64,000 nucleotides of DNA, from the NCBI GenBank assembly GCA_019188255.1, contig JAETXT010000005.1:4960001-5024000 (forward strand), in the 5' to 3' direction. The notes beneath the pieces were generated by a model. It saw only the letters and a program-made list of their open reading frames with translations. It was not told the DNA's origin and did no database searches. Positions 33,891 through 46,300 of the stretch are shown one piece after another (the first letter of the stretch is position 1; every line of letters starts with the position of its first letter). The position numbers were made by a program, and so were the translations under genes. This stretch comes from Verticillium longisporum. Lineage: Eukaryota > Ascomycota > Sordariomycetes > Glomerellales > Plectosphaerellaceae.

Positions 33891-34443
33891 GTTCGACAAA
33901 TGCTTGAACGCTTGGAACTATGGGGCCTTTGATGTTGGTCAACAATGGTGCAGCAGGCCTAGGTTGCAAGGTGTGACTTTCAAGGCCAGGCAAAAGCACC
34001 AACCGGTAGCTACAGGGAACTAAATCGTGGCTCTCACAAAAGAAGCAGCTGCGGCGATATGAAAGGGCAAGCGCTGCAGCGCAGGTGCAATGATGAGGAG
34101 CGCCTTCTTGAAGCTATACATCGAGCGGACCTTCCTAACATTCGCAAATTTCAGCGCCCCGGCGCCTAGAAAGAGCCGGCACTGTTGATGGGTGAGTGCA
34201 GACAGAGGACATGTTCAAGGTCCCGGTATCGACTACCACATTTCTGTGGCGCGAGGAATGAAAACCATGGTCTAGTGGCTCGGTCTGGGAGCTGTGTCGA
34301 CGTTGTATATGTGCAAAGCGCGCTCGAGAGATGCTCGGTTTTTCGCGTATCTCGATTTGTTAACATCTGCCAACAAGATTCGTTTTTGCTACCCATGAAA
34401 GAGCCGTTTAGGATCTTTCAATAGTCATAAAACAACCGAGGCT
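33891..34443. other. Intergenic region upstream of the GH76 gene
   Basis: About 550 bp between HIS5 and the GH76 gene, both on the minus strand. It contains the GH76 promoter and the HIS5 3' UTR. No other feature is seen. Confidence 0.5.
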
Positions 34444-35762
34444 CTAAGCGACGATACCGCTAGCCGCCGTCTCCTTCTGCTCTTCGTTCTTCTGCTCGCC
34501 AACACCGCGGACCTCAACAAGAGTGCTCTCTATGGACCCAATGAATCGCGTCACTTCCTCTTCCGTGCCAACCGTGATCCTGAGGCATCCCTGACAGCCG
34601 TGCTCTTTCCCCCTAAATCGTACAACGACACCCTTGGTCTCAGCGAGACGTTCGTAGACTGCTAGCGCAGTCACATTATCCGGGTTGCCCGCCGTATCTA
34701 GGATCTCGAAGAGCAAGAAATTGCTCGCCTCGCCACCTCGCAGGCGACCGACTCCGTTGATCTTGGGAAGCTCAGCCAGCAGGCGGTCTCTCTGGGCACA
34801 AATCTTGGTTCTGTTGGCCCGCATCACTTGCAAACCCTTCTCAGAGGCAGCATAGGAGGCCAGCGCACTCGTCGGGCTGGAGATATTGTAAGGGGCCTTG
34901 AGACTGTTCAATAGGCGGGCAATGGGCTCCGATGTGAAGGCAGCACCCAACCGGATGCCAGCCATGCCAAAGGCCTTGGACAGCGTCTGCATGACGACAA
35001 GGTTGGGCCACTCGGTAACCCATTCAGCAAGCGAGCTGCCTTCGGGAGCGAAGTCGATGTAGGCCTCGTCCAGGACCACGACACCATTCCATGTAGGGTG
35101 CTCGAGAATCTTTTGAACGTCTTCTTTAGCTAGCAGACTGCCGGTGGGGTTCCCGGGGCTGCAAAGGTAGGCGAGCTTGACACCCTTTTCCCTGCTCAGA
35201 GCATCGCAGATGCCTTGGGTATCGAGGCCGAATTCAGGAGCCGGCTGGAGTGGGACTTTAACGAGACCGACGTCGTTGACCTGCGCAGAGACGGAGTACA
35301 TGCCGTAGGTAGGTGGGCACACGAGGATGCGATCCTTGGCAGGGATGCAGAAGCATCGAAGGAGAGCGTCGATAGCTTCATCGCTGCCAACACCGACAAA
35401 GAGGTTTTCGGGCGTCAGATTCTTGGAAGTGTGGACGTGAGTATTGCGAAGATTGCACAGAAGCTGCTTGAGCTCTGCCTGGTGAGGGTCAGGGTACCGG
35501 TGGAGGCCGAGGAAGTCAATGTCAACAGCGCCCTTGGGAACATCTGACTGGAGAGAAGGACCGAATGCGTTCTCATTGGCATCTAGAAGGATATTCTTGC
35601 CGTCGTCCTTGTAGTCACTCGGGGTATGTTAGCTGGAGGCCTCGTATATGGCGGGGGCCTAAGAGCTGCTGTGAGTTGAGTGACTTACTCTCTGGCACAA
35701 CGATATGGTTGCAGGGCCAGGATGTTAGGCCTGGCACATTTTTCCAGGTTGAAAGGCGACAT
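34444..35762 (-). CDS. HIS5: Histidinol-phosphate aminotransferase
   Basis: PLP-dependent class II aminotransferase of histidine synthesis, converting imidazole-acetol phosphate and glutamate to histidinol phosphate. Exons are 35762-35689 and 35617-34444 (415 aa), joined through a GA|T codon. The start MSPFNLEKCARPNILALQPY is the usual opening. Landmarks: LLDANENAFGP, HRYPDPHQAELK, VGVGSDEAIDALLRCFC, YLCSPGNPTGS, VVLDEAYIDFA, the PLP lysine in QTLSKAFGMAGIRLG (about K239), and the phosphate-binding RGGEASNFLLFE and CLRITVGTEEE. Length and order are normal. It is divergent from the esterase gene at 36782, with about 1 kb between. Confidence 0.95.
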
Positions 35763-36781
35763 GATGTGAGGTGCCAGAGCAAAGTCAGCTGAGTAACGGA
35801 AATCAATTGACAGCTTTCGAGTCCGACGAATGGATCGGTACGTTCCTCAGGTCGTCTTATATATCTCTTGATGTCGTAAAAGAGTCATCAACTCAGCATT
35901 TGAGTAGCATCGAATCTGAGTCAAATGGAAGTCCCAGTCATCCAGGTTGTGGTACGTACCTGTTCCTCCCTCAGGTGTGCACGGATTGTTGGCGACCCTA
36001 GCGCCGATGTCGCTCCACCTAGTGCTTGCTCCTCTCCTTCCACGCCACGGAACCATGAGGTTGAACCAACCTGATCTGGCCATCTTGTCAATCGATCTAC
36101 CTATCTCACATTGGGCATAACGATATATCACACTGCGGCTAGAGATGGCGCCGGAATTCTCTTTCGGCGCCGTGACTTGAACACGGCAAGGATTATGAAC
36201 CGAATGTGTTTCCTCCAACGAGGTACAAATCTGCCTGCTGCTCGGAAACCAGGGTAAAGCAGCATTCAGGCTGATTAGGCACACAACGGCATCGGCATCC
36301 CTGCCTGTTTTCGTCAAGACCAGCACCTTGTCGATGATGTGCGAGACAAGCAAAAGCATCGAGAACGCCTCGTCTGCCCAGCAACTCAGACCTTCCGGAT
36401 TTCCAAGCAATGCTGTGAGCATCTATTTATCATACTGCCACACGTATCGTGCGAGCACATCGTTTGGGTTGCTTTCGATCGAAGGCGGGTGTCACGGCAT
36501 CTACATCTGCAGAGCCCAGAAGTGCCGGGGCTAGTGGCCTCGGAGGCACGGCACGGAGATGGCGACGGCTTCCTGGTTCCGCCCTCGCTTGACCCCTCTG
36601 TCGGATGAATGGACAACATCCCCTCACGAGATCGACAAGCGTGATGCCCATGGCAAGAATCAAGGCCCGTTCTTCTCGCAGGCTCAAGTACATAACCGTC
36701 GGCGCCGGTCGTTGTTGACAGCATGAGCCCTTCTTGACGGACCCTCCCGCTCTTCGTCTCAAGCGATCCTGACTGCCCACC
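35763..36781. promoter_or_regulatory. Divergent intergenic region (HIS5 / esterase)
   Basis: About 1 kb between divergent start codons. It must contain both promoters. No further gene is supported; the minus-strand frame at 36430-37032 overlaps the esterase and is a shadow. Confidence 0.5.
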
Positions 36782-37901
36782 ATGCACTCTCTCTCCGTGC
36801 TCGCTCTCGCCACTATTGCCGCTGCGGCGTCATCGTGCGGCCTGCGCAAGTTCGAAAACCTGGTAACCTTCGGTGACAGTTGGACAGACACTGGTCGTTT
36901 GGGATACTTCATCAATAACGATGGCAAGGCCCCGCCGGCCGGCGAATCTCTCCCCGAAAGTAGCAAGACAGCAACGGGCGGGTTGGCCTGGGGCCAATTC
37001 GTCGCCAACGAGACTGGCGCGAAGTACTTCAATTACGCCGTCAGCGGCGCATGCAGCTCGGACGACATCATCAAGCGCCAATTCGACCTGATTAAGCGGC
37101 CATTCCCGTCGGTCCTGGACTACGAGATCCCGGCATTCGAGGCAGACATCGCTTCGGGCAAGTTGTACGACAACCGCAAGGCCGACAACACGCTGTACGC
37201 GCTGTGGATCGGAACCAACGACCTGGGTTACGGTGCGTTCCTCAGCGATTCGCAAGCCGCCGGAACGACCATCTCGACCTTCGTTGAGAGTATCTGGACG
37301 ATTTTTGACCGTCTCTACAAGACGGGCGGCCGCCACTTTGTGCTCTTCAACGAGGCGCCGCTTGAGATCTCGCCTCTCTATGCGCCTTCGGACCAGGGTG
37401 GCTTCCAGGATAGTAACTTCTGGACGAACAAGACGGCGTATAACACGACGGCCTACTCGTTCAAGATGCTTCAGTACACGACAAACGTTAACACCCTGTT
37501 CGACTACGGCGTGCCTTTCAAGCTTCTGGTGCAGAAGCGATGGCCTGGCGCGACCTTTGGTATTTACGATGTCCACAGCCTGATGCGCGACATTCATGCG
37601 GAGCCCGAAAAATACCTGACGGCTCCGGCCAACGTGCAAGGGGTGTACCATGAGTGCAACCCGGCCACGGGTCAGTGCGTTGATTCGTCGAACCCGCTGT
37701 CGAGCTTCATGTGGTATGATGAGCTGCACCATTCGGAGCGAACAGGTGAGTTTAGGACTCGGTGAATGTGCTTGTGAGACGTGACGAGTGTTAACAGAGT
37801 TTGTGACAGCTGAAATCATCGCGGAGCATTTCGTCGACGTTGTGCATGGAACGTCGACATACGGAACCTATTACGGTTCAGCCTCGAGGGGCGGAAACTG
37901 A
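36782..37901 (+). CDS. Secreted SGNH/GDSL esterase, CE16 acetylesterase-like
   Basis: Extracellular acyl-ester hydrolase; CE16 enzymes remove acetyl groups from hemicellulose oligomers. Exons 36782-37745 and 37798-37901 (355 aa), G|AG junction. Signal peptide MHSLSVLALATIAAAASS. Block I VTFGDSWTDTGRLGYF contains the nucleophile (about S33). Block II is the WGQFVANE/FNYAVSGA region, and block III LWIGTNDLGYG supplies the oxyanion Asn. Block V WYDELHHSERT provides the Asp-x-x-His pair, split from the C-terminus by the intron. Several Asn-x-Ser/Thr sites suggest N-glycosylation (NKTAYNTTAYS). The set of blocks is complete, so it should be active. Confidence 0.92.
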
Positions 37902-38255
37902 CGTACCTGGACATGGCTCTGTTGACGGACACGTATCTACCATTGCAATGTTAATCTTGGCGCGTGTTCTTCACGTAGATCTATCCAGAATGAGGACCCG
38001 AGAGATTGATCGAGAAGTGCTGCCATGCTGCCAGAGAGCCATAGGACTGATTGGTGCGCCATGTAAAAAACCATCTGCTTGGATGGCTCTCGCACTGCGG
38101 TGGCTCGCTGGCCTGCCAGTGAAGCGACGGTGGATGGACCTGCATCGCCGTGGCGCCTCTTCCTCCGTCGCAACTTCCACCCCTTCATGCCTACCTACAT
38201 GTCGGTAGCTTTTGAGGAAGGTGAACAAGATAGCCAGGCACTACTCCCTTCTCTG

Positions 38256-38272
38256 AGGTAGGTAGGTAGGTA
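38256..38272. repeat. (AGGT)n element of the TAGGTACCTA family
   Basis: Four consecutive AGGT tetramers, in the intergenic region between the esterase and the SS18-like gene. A partner CCTACCTACATG lies about 65 bp upstream. Confidence 0.65.
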
Positions 38273-38550
38273 CGCATCTTGTCGACTGCAGGCAGGTAGG
38301 CTTCTCATTCTCATCAGGGAGGGTAGCCGAGGCCAGACAGCTTGGCTGCAGGCACCCCCTGCCGGGTCCCTAGCGCAGACCCCCGCTCGGTGGGTGACGC
38401 CTTCCCACAAGCAGTTAGCTCTCGGATTCCACGCAAACGTGGCTCGGCGGCCTGGGCGAAGCGCAAACACTGGCATGCCCGCAGAAATCTTCTTTCTCCC
38501 CTCTCATGCTGGTCTCTTTTTGCCTGCTCGGTTTGATGACACGACACACG

Positions 38551-38589
38551 CACACTGCACACCGCACACCGCACACCGCACACACACAC
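38551..38589 (+). repeat. CACACCG-type short tandem repeat
   Basis: Repeated CACACCG units run into a (CA)n tail. Intergenic, about 0.9 kb upstream of the SS18-like start codon. Confidence 0.8.
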
Positions 38590-38915
38590 TTTTCGACTCC
38601 CGGCCTTTCCGCCAGCCCGCCCAGGCCCAGCGCAATTGAGCAGACGCCGTCCCTCGCACTACATCGGAGCCGTTCCCACACGGACGCAAGGCCCGTCGCT
38701 CTACTCTGCCGCAGCCCGGCCCACGTCCGATCAGTAGTCCTGGCCATTTGGTTGCCTCGCTCCCTCGCTGCCTTTGCCTCCTCCCACGATCCAACGGAGA
38801 ATCCCTGGTTGGCCCGCTCTCCGAAACATCGATAGACTCCCTGACTCTCCATTCTATTGTCGTTTCTAGTCTCTGATTCGCCTCCCCACGTCGTTCTCGT
38901 TCTTCTCCCTCGCTC

Positions 38916-38964
38916 GAGCTTGAGCTTGAGCTTGAGCTTTGGCTTTGGCTTCGGCTTCGGCTTC
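38916..38964 (+). repeat. Hexanucleotide array GAGCTT / GGCTTTG / GGCTTC
   Basis: Eight hexamers in tandem that drift from GAGCTT to GGCTTT to GGCTTC along the array, as expected for slippage plus substitution. It lies about 500 bp upstream of the SS18-like start codon. Confidence 0.85.
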
Positions 38965-39465
38965 ACACCTCCCTTTGTCGCCCACCCCCGCCTCCTTCAC
39001 GAGACGGCGAGACAACCCCAAGCACGCACCGCCCCTTTATCGAGAAAGAGAAGGCCCATGAACCTGCAGCCTTGTACCTAATTGCGCGCATTACTTGTTC
39101 TCACGGCTCGCCTACCTATCACTCGCTTGTACTGCGTACCCCACTGCAACTTGTCGCCCGTCGCATCATTCAGCTCGCTGCGGCTCCAACAAAGCAACGC
39201 GGCGCAACCATCACACTGGTTTGCCGCGTCCAACAACAGCCTCTCGATCGTCGCTCGCGCCCCCCTCAAGCCATCGTCCTATTCTCGGCCCCTCGACAAC
39301 TCGACTTTCACTCATCCTTGCCACTACGCTGCGGCCACACCTCCGCCCGTTCTGGCCCCACGCCGCGCCCGCCCAGCCCCGTGCCTGACACTGACCCTGT
39401 TGCTGAACCCGTCTGCCGGGCCAAGACCACCCGGTCCCCAGTCATAAACCGCCAGCACAACAACC

Positions 39466-41393
39466 ATGTACGGCCCAGGCTATGGCTCGAATCCCAACCT
39501 CAATGCCCCTCCGACATTCAACAACGCCGCCCCACCTCCACACCACAACCACAACCCTCACCTGCAGCCCGGCGCGCTTTCCTCTCAGCAGCCACCCCAG
39601 ATGTACAACCCTAACCAGTTCGCTGGTGGCATGCCTCAAGGCCAGCAGCCCTCCTTCCCTGGCGCCGGCCAACCCAATCCTGCCATGATGTCGGGTCCTG
39701 GGCCTGCAGGCATGATGCAGAGTACCGCCATGCCACAGAGGCCGACCAATGGCCACACCAAACCAGAGTAAGCTCTCTACCGGTTCTTTTATTTGTTTAC
39801 GCTTTGCCGCCGTTCCTTCCCTCTCCCCCCCCCCCCCCTCCGTCACATCGGCACGCTTCGCTCGCCCCTCCCTCTTTGCCGACGGCCTGCCACATCTGCC
39901 ATCCTTCGCCATTCATTGCCCTCTCTTCGCTGCCCACCTCACCGCAGGTCCTTGACGCAGGCCACCTTGCACATAAAGCACCTTATATCACTGTCGGGTC
40001 GCACCAAAGCGTCGACACCCTGACCACATCATCTGTCGCGCTGGGAGCGTACAAAGTGCGTCATGGAGATGAACACACCGTGTTTGCGCCCCAGTGCCTC
40101 AATGTCTTGCGCCCTTGCACATGGCGAGAACAACAGCTGACATACGTGTTCCCTCCAGTGGCCTATCCGAACCAGCAGTTTCAAGGCAATGCTGCCGGCC
40201 AGCAGTTTCCTCCAAACTACATGGCGGCTGGCATGCCCGGCTTCCCCGCGAACTCGAACATGAACCCTCAACAGCAGCAACAGTTCATGCAACAGCGCAT
40301 GCAACAACAGCACCAGCAGCACCACGCGCAACAGCAACATCAGCTCCAGCAACACCAACAAGCCCAGCAGCAGCAGCATCAGCAGCATCAGCAGCAGCAA
40401 CATCAGCAGCAGCAACATCAGCAGCAGCATCAGCAGCAGCAGCATCATCATCAACAACAACAACATCACCAGCAGGCCAATCAGCAGCCGCAACACCAGC
40501 AACATCTTCAACAACACCAGCCGCAACCAAATCAAATGGGTATGGCGGGAAGCCCGACGCCTCAGAGGCCGCCTAGTGCCTCGCAAGGCACACCGAATCA
40601 CAACGTGGCCCAAGGGCAGCAATCCCAGCATTCGACCCCCCAACCCGCACCACAAAGCCAACTCCCTGCGAATCAACAACAGCCGAGTGCTGCAGCGACG
40701 CCTCAGACACCGACCTTCCCCTCGAATGCACAGAACCCCGCCGTCAACGGTGCTCCACCTGCGGCAACCCCCCTCAGCCCAGGCTCGGTCGCCAAAGAGC
40801 AGGAGAGGATGATGGTGCTGTTGAGCATCAACAATGAGCTTCTGTATGAATCGATCAGGATGCAGCAGACATTACACGAACTCAAAGAAGATTCCGGGCC
40901 GCCAGAAGCAGGAGCTGCTCCATCCCGGGAGGAAATGATGGCCCAGCAAGACTATAACCAGTAAGTGAACGCTGCGGAGTAGCCATCATTTCAATTCTGC
41001 TCACATTGTTCTAGATGCATGCGGAGGTTGCAAGGAAATTTGAGCTATCTCGCTACGATGGTTGACCGCGACCGCAAGCCTGCGACACTTCCCCCGAGCC
41101 CAGCGTATCTGACGCCTCCACCACTGAACATGAAAATTCCCGTCAAGTCTCATCCGCCTGGAGCTGACGAGGAGACCAAAGTCCTTGAACCCATGGTGGA
41201 CCGCGAACAGAGGCAGAAGCTCATGGTAGAGCTGTACACGCAGCTGCAAGGTCTCTACCCTGGTGTCGATCCGAAGAAAGAGCCAACATACAACAGAGCA
41301 CCAGGCCAGAAGCCTGGCACGGCGCAGGCCAGTCCAGTAGTCACGCACTCGCAAGGCCCGCCGCAGACGCCCACGTCAGCGACCGCCCCTTAG
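39466..41393 (+). CDS. Gln/His-rich SS18/SSXT-like protein (SWI/SNF-associated)
   Basis: Likely accessory subunit of a SWI/SNF chromatin remodeller. Exon 1 is 39466-39767 (MYGPGYGSNPNLNAPP, Pro/Asn/Gln-rich). A long exon follows, from about 40159 to 40960. It begins AYPNQQFQGN, carries a Gln/His tract (about 40268-40510) and ends in the SSXT-type helix pair: ERMMVLLSINNELLYESIRM, then DYNQ spliced to CMRRLQGNLSYLATMVDR. The last exon is 41015-41393, with a Pro-rich linker and a second charged helix (DREQRQKLMVELYTQLQGL). The last intron fits in phase. The first does not: exon 1 leaves two bases, but the acceptor at 40158 requires one. A small extra exon or a missing base must be assumed. The SSXT match is by pattern of the helix pair and Q-rich context, so moderately sure. 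Confidence 0.75.
40268..40510 (+). repeat. Imperfect CAG/CAA/CAT/CAC codon repeat (poly-Gln/His)
   Basis: About 80 codons, nearly all Gln or His, with interrupted CAG and CAT runs. The mixed codon use limits slippage but would still make length polymorphism between strains likely. Confidence 0.9.
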
Positions 41394-43366
41394 CTGTCCC
41401 TCGTGCCATCATGAGCTACCGAGGTTTGTCGGGATTCAGGAAAACTTTTACAGGGGTGAGCCCTTTAACAATTGGAGCACGGGATACTGATTGGGCCGTG
41501 GTGTATTAAGGGGGGAAAATTGTACAGAAAAGACATGTCCTCACGGCCTGGCGTTATTAGTGGCCTGGATATATAAGCGTTGCAACGTACTTACTCAGGT
41601 GTTTGCCGGAAGAACAGCGGCATCCGGCGGTTGGGCTTGGCCTGACAGAAAATCTAATGCGACGAGTAAATTGTCTCTCTGCTCAACATCAGTTGTCTGT
41701 GGTACAATCCCATGGCCCGCTGGAGGATTTTGGGCGATTTCGGGCCATCCGAAGGCCAAGAAGCACTTCATGTTTGCACGACGATACGGGCTGTGGTTTT
41801 GACAAGGGTGTGCCGACTGACTGACCAGCACGTATACTACGATGGCAGTACAATGCGCAGGTAGAAATGCCAGGCGGCAAGATGCGAGGAAGAACCCTGC
41901 GAGCCCTGCGCTCTGTTCCTGACCAGGGACACGTCAGTATGTGGGCTCGGACACGTAGATGAAAGACGTCATGGTCAGAGGCGAATCTATCCAAGGGCAA
42001 AGCATGAGGAATGGAGCTACGATGGCTCACCAAAGCCCGAGTTCGACCGCTCGGTCGCATATGTATGGCGTCGTAGTGTGGAGGGGCTTCTCGACAATAG
42101 AGCTGGTTCGGATGCAGTCAGGGTGAGCCCCGCTGGGACACCTCATCACAGCGAGTGCTCAGTGCAGCTCCCCGCCCTGCGAGAGCTATTGGCTGGCTCA
42201 GGGCTGGCACAGAAGGCGATTCACTTGAGGCTTGGTAGGTATGTTCTGTTTCGAAAGTGGGTATGCAGATTGATGAGGCACCGAGATTTTGCGACGTTCA
42301 CCTTCGACCAACGGTGAGTCGGAACTTGCTTTGATGGAAAGGGAAACACTTCTGCAGGTCCTGTCTAAGGTCCGATCGTGCCCTGATATGGCGTCGTTGG
42401 CACGCGCCTAGTAGACACGTCGAGACAATACAATCTGCTTTCGCGCCTGTGCAGTCCGTTATCCACCCCCTGGGTGCAGCATCCACATGGACAATGCAAG
42501 GCTGGGGAGCTCCTGCCATTGGTGTCATTGGGTGGGATTTTGGTGGGGGGGCCTTCACGGACTCAGGGGCAAGTCAGGGGATGTGGCCATCAATATCAAC
42601 AAAACGAGCCAATCAACGCGCGCGGAGATGCGAGGAGCGGAAATTGTGCTAGCCTCCTCCTCGCCTCTCCTGCCTGTACCACCCCCTCCTTGATGGTCGT
42701 CCAGGGACTCTCTTTGATGGGTCAGATTATTTTAGTGATGGAAAGAAGCTACGTGACCTGTAAGATGGCCTGAACAGGACGACTAGACAGGGTTGCTTTT
42801 TGGGTAGCGTCGATATCGGGCCTAGCCAGCCTAGCTGGCACATCAGGGGACCACATTACAGTACGGTAGACGAGGAGGACGAAGAGGAACGGCGGATGAT
42901 GGGTGCACTGAGGAGCTGGATTGATTTGCTTTGCACTTCGCCAGGGTCTCGAATCGTTCGGCTCATCAAACCCTCGTCTCTCAAGATCAGCTAACTGGCT
43001 GTTTCATTTCATTTCATCATTTGCTGTGAATCAATTGTCGTTGAAAGTCATCTCGCCCGTCGCACCTGCCTCGTTTCCCGCTGGAACTTCTTTCCACCCC
43101 ATCGAGACGCGGTGTTTCAGCCTGCTTGACTTTTGGAGTGAAACAGCGAGAAAGGCAATCAATAGCGATATTGACGAGGCGAATCCCATACTCTTGCAGT
43201 CTGGCACCTCACCCGACGAAAGGTTGGGTGGCCAACCGACAAGGACATCCGTCAGCATCGCCATCCTCGTCACCGAAGGGCATGCTCGGGCGTCACCTCG
43301 ACTGAACAAAGGGCAGCCCAAAGGTCGAGTCTTCCCAGCTGCCTCGTACCAGCGACGCATTGCGAG
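41394..43366. other. Intergenic region upstream of the GYP5-like gene
   Basis: About 2 kb with no supported gene. It contains the 3' UTR of the SS18-like gene and the promoter and leader of the Rab-GAP gene. The longest frames (for example 41491-41802) show no motif. Confidence 0.5.
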
Positions 43367-46300
43367 ATGGAACCCTCGATCGAGAAACAGATTTCCCCAC
43401 CGGCCGTCCCGTCGGCCGATGTCGAGATTCCATCTGTTGTCAACCCGACCATCGGGCCCGCCCGTGACATTCCAGTCGACGACACTGCATCGACACCTAC
43501 CGCTGCCTCTAGTCCAAGAAGCTCCATCCGTTCTTTGGCGATGGATTCGACAGCAACGCCGATATCCAACCCAAAATCAGAGCTGGAGCCAGAACTGGCA
43601 AAAGAACATGAACAAGAGCTGGAACAGACCCAAGGTTCAAAGTCGACGCTACGACCAACATCCGAGCCCGAGCCCATACACAGGTCCGAACCTCAGTCGA
43701 ACGAAACCCTCTCTCCTCTCGACGAGAACACCTTGAAACTGGCAGATGCCGTTGTCACCGATACGATAGCAGAAAAGCCTGCAGGAGACAAAGAAGAAGT
43801 CGCCAGTCCGGTGCCCGAGGCGTTTGCACCTAACGTCACTGGCAGCGTGACGCCCAAGATGGCCCACGATTCTATGGTCACTGTCAGGCTGTCGGAGCCG
43901 CCCACGCTGACTCTGGATACGTCGGTGCTGCTCGAGGATGCCGCAGCACTGCGACGGCCCAGCACAGTACGGTTCGACAAGACGCCGCTCGCTCTTGTGG
44001 TCGAGCGAGATGACAGCCTCGACGAGGTATCGAGCGACCCTGCTACGCCACTTCCGCCAACGAACAGTGCCCGAAGCATCGAAGAGGAACTGATGGATGC
44101 GAACGATGAGAGTGGCGCGGAATCACCCGCGGACGACAAAGATCACAACGCAAAGGCTCGCCGCTCGTCTATTTCGGAAGAAGTCGACTGGGAACAGCTG
44201 CAAAAGACGGAAGCCGAGGAGCCAAAGGACGACGAGACGGACAAGGTAAGCCGATTGACTTCCCTAAGCAGTCACGACTCGGTTTCTGACACGTCTCGCA
44301 CAATAGTCCACTGCAATGCGCTCGCGTTGCTCGAAAAGGAGAACCACCTCTTGGCTACTAACCCCACGAGCGACAAGGTGCAGGCCGTCTAGCAACTATC
44401 GAACCAGCAGCGCGTGAGACCCCCTTCGATGGCCCAGCTGCGAGATATGGTCAATGGACCTCAACCTTCCGCCCTTCGATATTCCATGCTGCCACCTCCT
44501 CCAATGACCGATCTCGAGTTTTACGCTGCGCTCGTCAAAGACTACCAGCAGACTGCCGCCAGGCTGCCAACACTTCTATCCAATAAGATCCGCAAAGGCA
44601 TTCCGCCCCCGCTGCGCGGCGTCGTGTGGCAGAGCATGTCGGGCGCCTGTGATGCATCCTTGGAAGAGCAGTACGAGCGGTTCTCGGGCGAGTCGAGCCC
44701 GTATGAGCCGATGATCGGCAAGGATCTCGGACGGAGCTTCCCCGGCGTCGACATGTTCCGCGATCCGGAGGGTGACGGCCAGCGTATGCTCGGCAGGGTG
44801 CTCAAGTGCTTTAGTCTCTACGACCAGAAGATTGGCTACTGTCAAGGGCTGGCCTTCCTTGTTGGCCCTCTGCTCATGCACATGCCTGACAAGCAGGCAT
44901 TCTGCGTCTTGGTCCGGTAAGAGCCGTGAAAGGCAGCTGCATTTCCGTACCATGAGACCACGCTAACCGTGACATGATCAGGTTGATGGAACGATATGAT
45001 CTGCGCAGCTGTTTCCTTCCCGACCTGTCAGGACTGCATGTCCGCATCTATCAATTTCGCGAGCTGCTACGCGAGAATCTACCCCTGTTGTCGGGACACA
45101 TGGAAGATCTACAAGTTGACCCGGCATACGTTTCACAGTGGTTCCTCAGCTTCTTCGCGACAACATGCCCCTTGCCAATGCTGTTTCGCATCTACGATGT
45201 CATCTTTGCAGAGGGCGCCCCGGAGACCCTCATGCGTGTCGCCTTGTCGCTCATGCGCAAGAACCAATCCCGCATCCTGGGCTGCAGCGAGTTCGAGGAT
45301 GTCATGCAACTTCTCCTGTCTCGTGGCCTCTGGGATTGCTATCACTACAACGCCGACGAGTTCGTCCAAGACTTTGTCAGCTTGACCGGCGTTGTCAGCC
45401 GAGAGAAGCTACTGCAGCTCGAGCAGGGGTACCTGGAGGAGAAGATTGCGACCGCCAATGCGGCGCGCACATCAGATGTGACTACTGCCGCCTCCCGATT
45501 CTTGGGCCGCATATGGGCCACGTCTTCTACGAAATCATCCAACCTAAGCCCTGGTCTAAGTGCCGCCTCGCGACCAATGAGCATTTTACGACGCAGCACC
45601 TCGAAGCAGAGCCTTGCCTCGACTCTCAACTCGATGGAAGCTAGCTCAGCCAGCGTGTTGAGCTCAACTTCCACCGACGCGACAGGGGTTTCTCGGGACT
45701 CATCAACTACGACTGCCGATGATGGCGCCTCGATCAAACCCAGCAATAGCACGAATCATAAGAACACCGAGGAGAGGAACCTTCACAGCCAGATCGAGGA
45801 TCTCCTCACCGCCCTCAGCGAGCTGCAACGGAACAATGCATTGTTAGCGTCAGACCTGCAACAGGAACGTGAGCAGCGTGAAGAAGACAAGCGAGCCGTC
45901 CGGTCGCTGCTCGATGGCCTCCGCAAGAAAGCCAGCAATGATTCAGTTGGGACTGATGCAAGCCTCGAGACTGTCAAGGCCAATGAGAGTACAGATGCTG
46001 AGCAGCAAGACGAAGAAGCCGATAAGCTTAAGAGCACCTTAGATGCTGAATCAAAGACACCCACTGCCGACGACCTGTCTCAACTATTGGATGTTGTCGA
46101 ACAAAGATTCGCCCTGCAGGAAGTGACCATACGGCGTCGTTCTTCAACAATTCAGTCTAGAACGTCGCTGCGCGATGAGCTCAGTCACGCTAAAGATCAG
46201 CTTGCCAATGCCATCTCTCAGTCTCAGGACTACGGAAGAAGGATATATGACTTGGATCAGGAGGTATCAGCTCTGAAGGAACAAGTCAAGGAGAGCCATG

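Larger units (their letters stand above)
37902..39465. promoter_or_regulatory. Promoter and leader region of the SS18-like gene
   Basis: About 1.6 kb without a supported gene. It contains a TAGGTAGG element at 38256-38272, a CA-rich repeat with CACACCG units at 38551-38589 and a GAGCTT/GGCTTTG/GGCTTCG hexamer array at 38916-38964. The 39.0-39.46 kb part is C-rich, with CCGCC and CAAC words, like a transcribed leader. Confidence 0.5.

Noticed and set aside
44390..44392. RIP as the cause of all stop codons in the window
   Set aside because: Only this TAG has the CpA-to-TpA context; the TGA at 23429-23431 does not, and surrounding sequence is neither AT-enriched nor repeated, so RIP does not explain the set.
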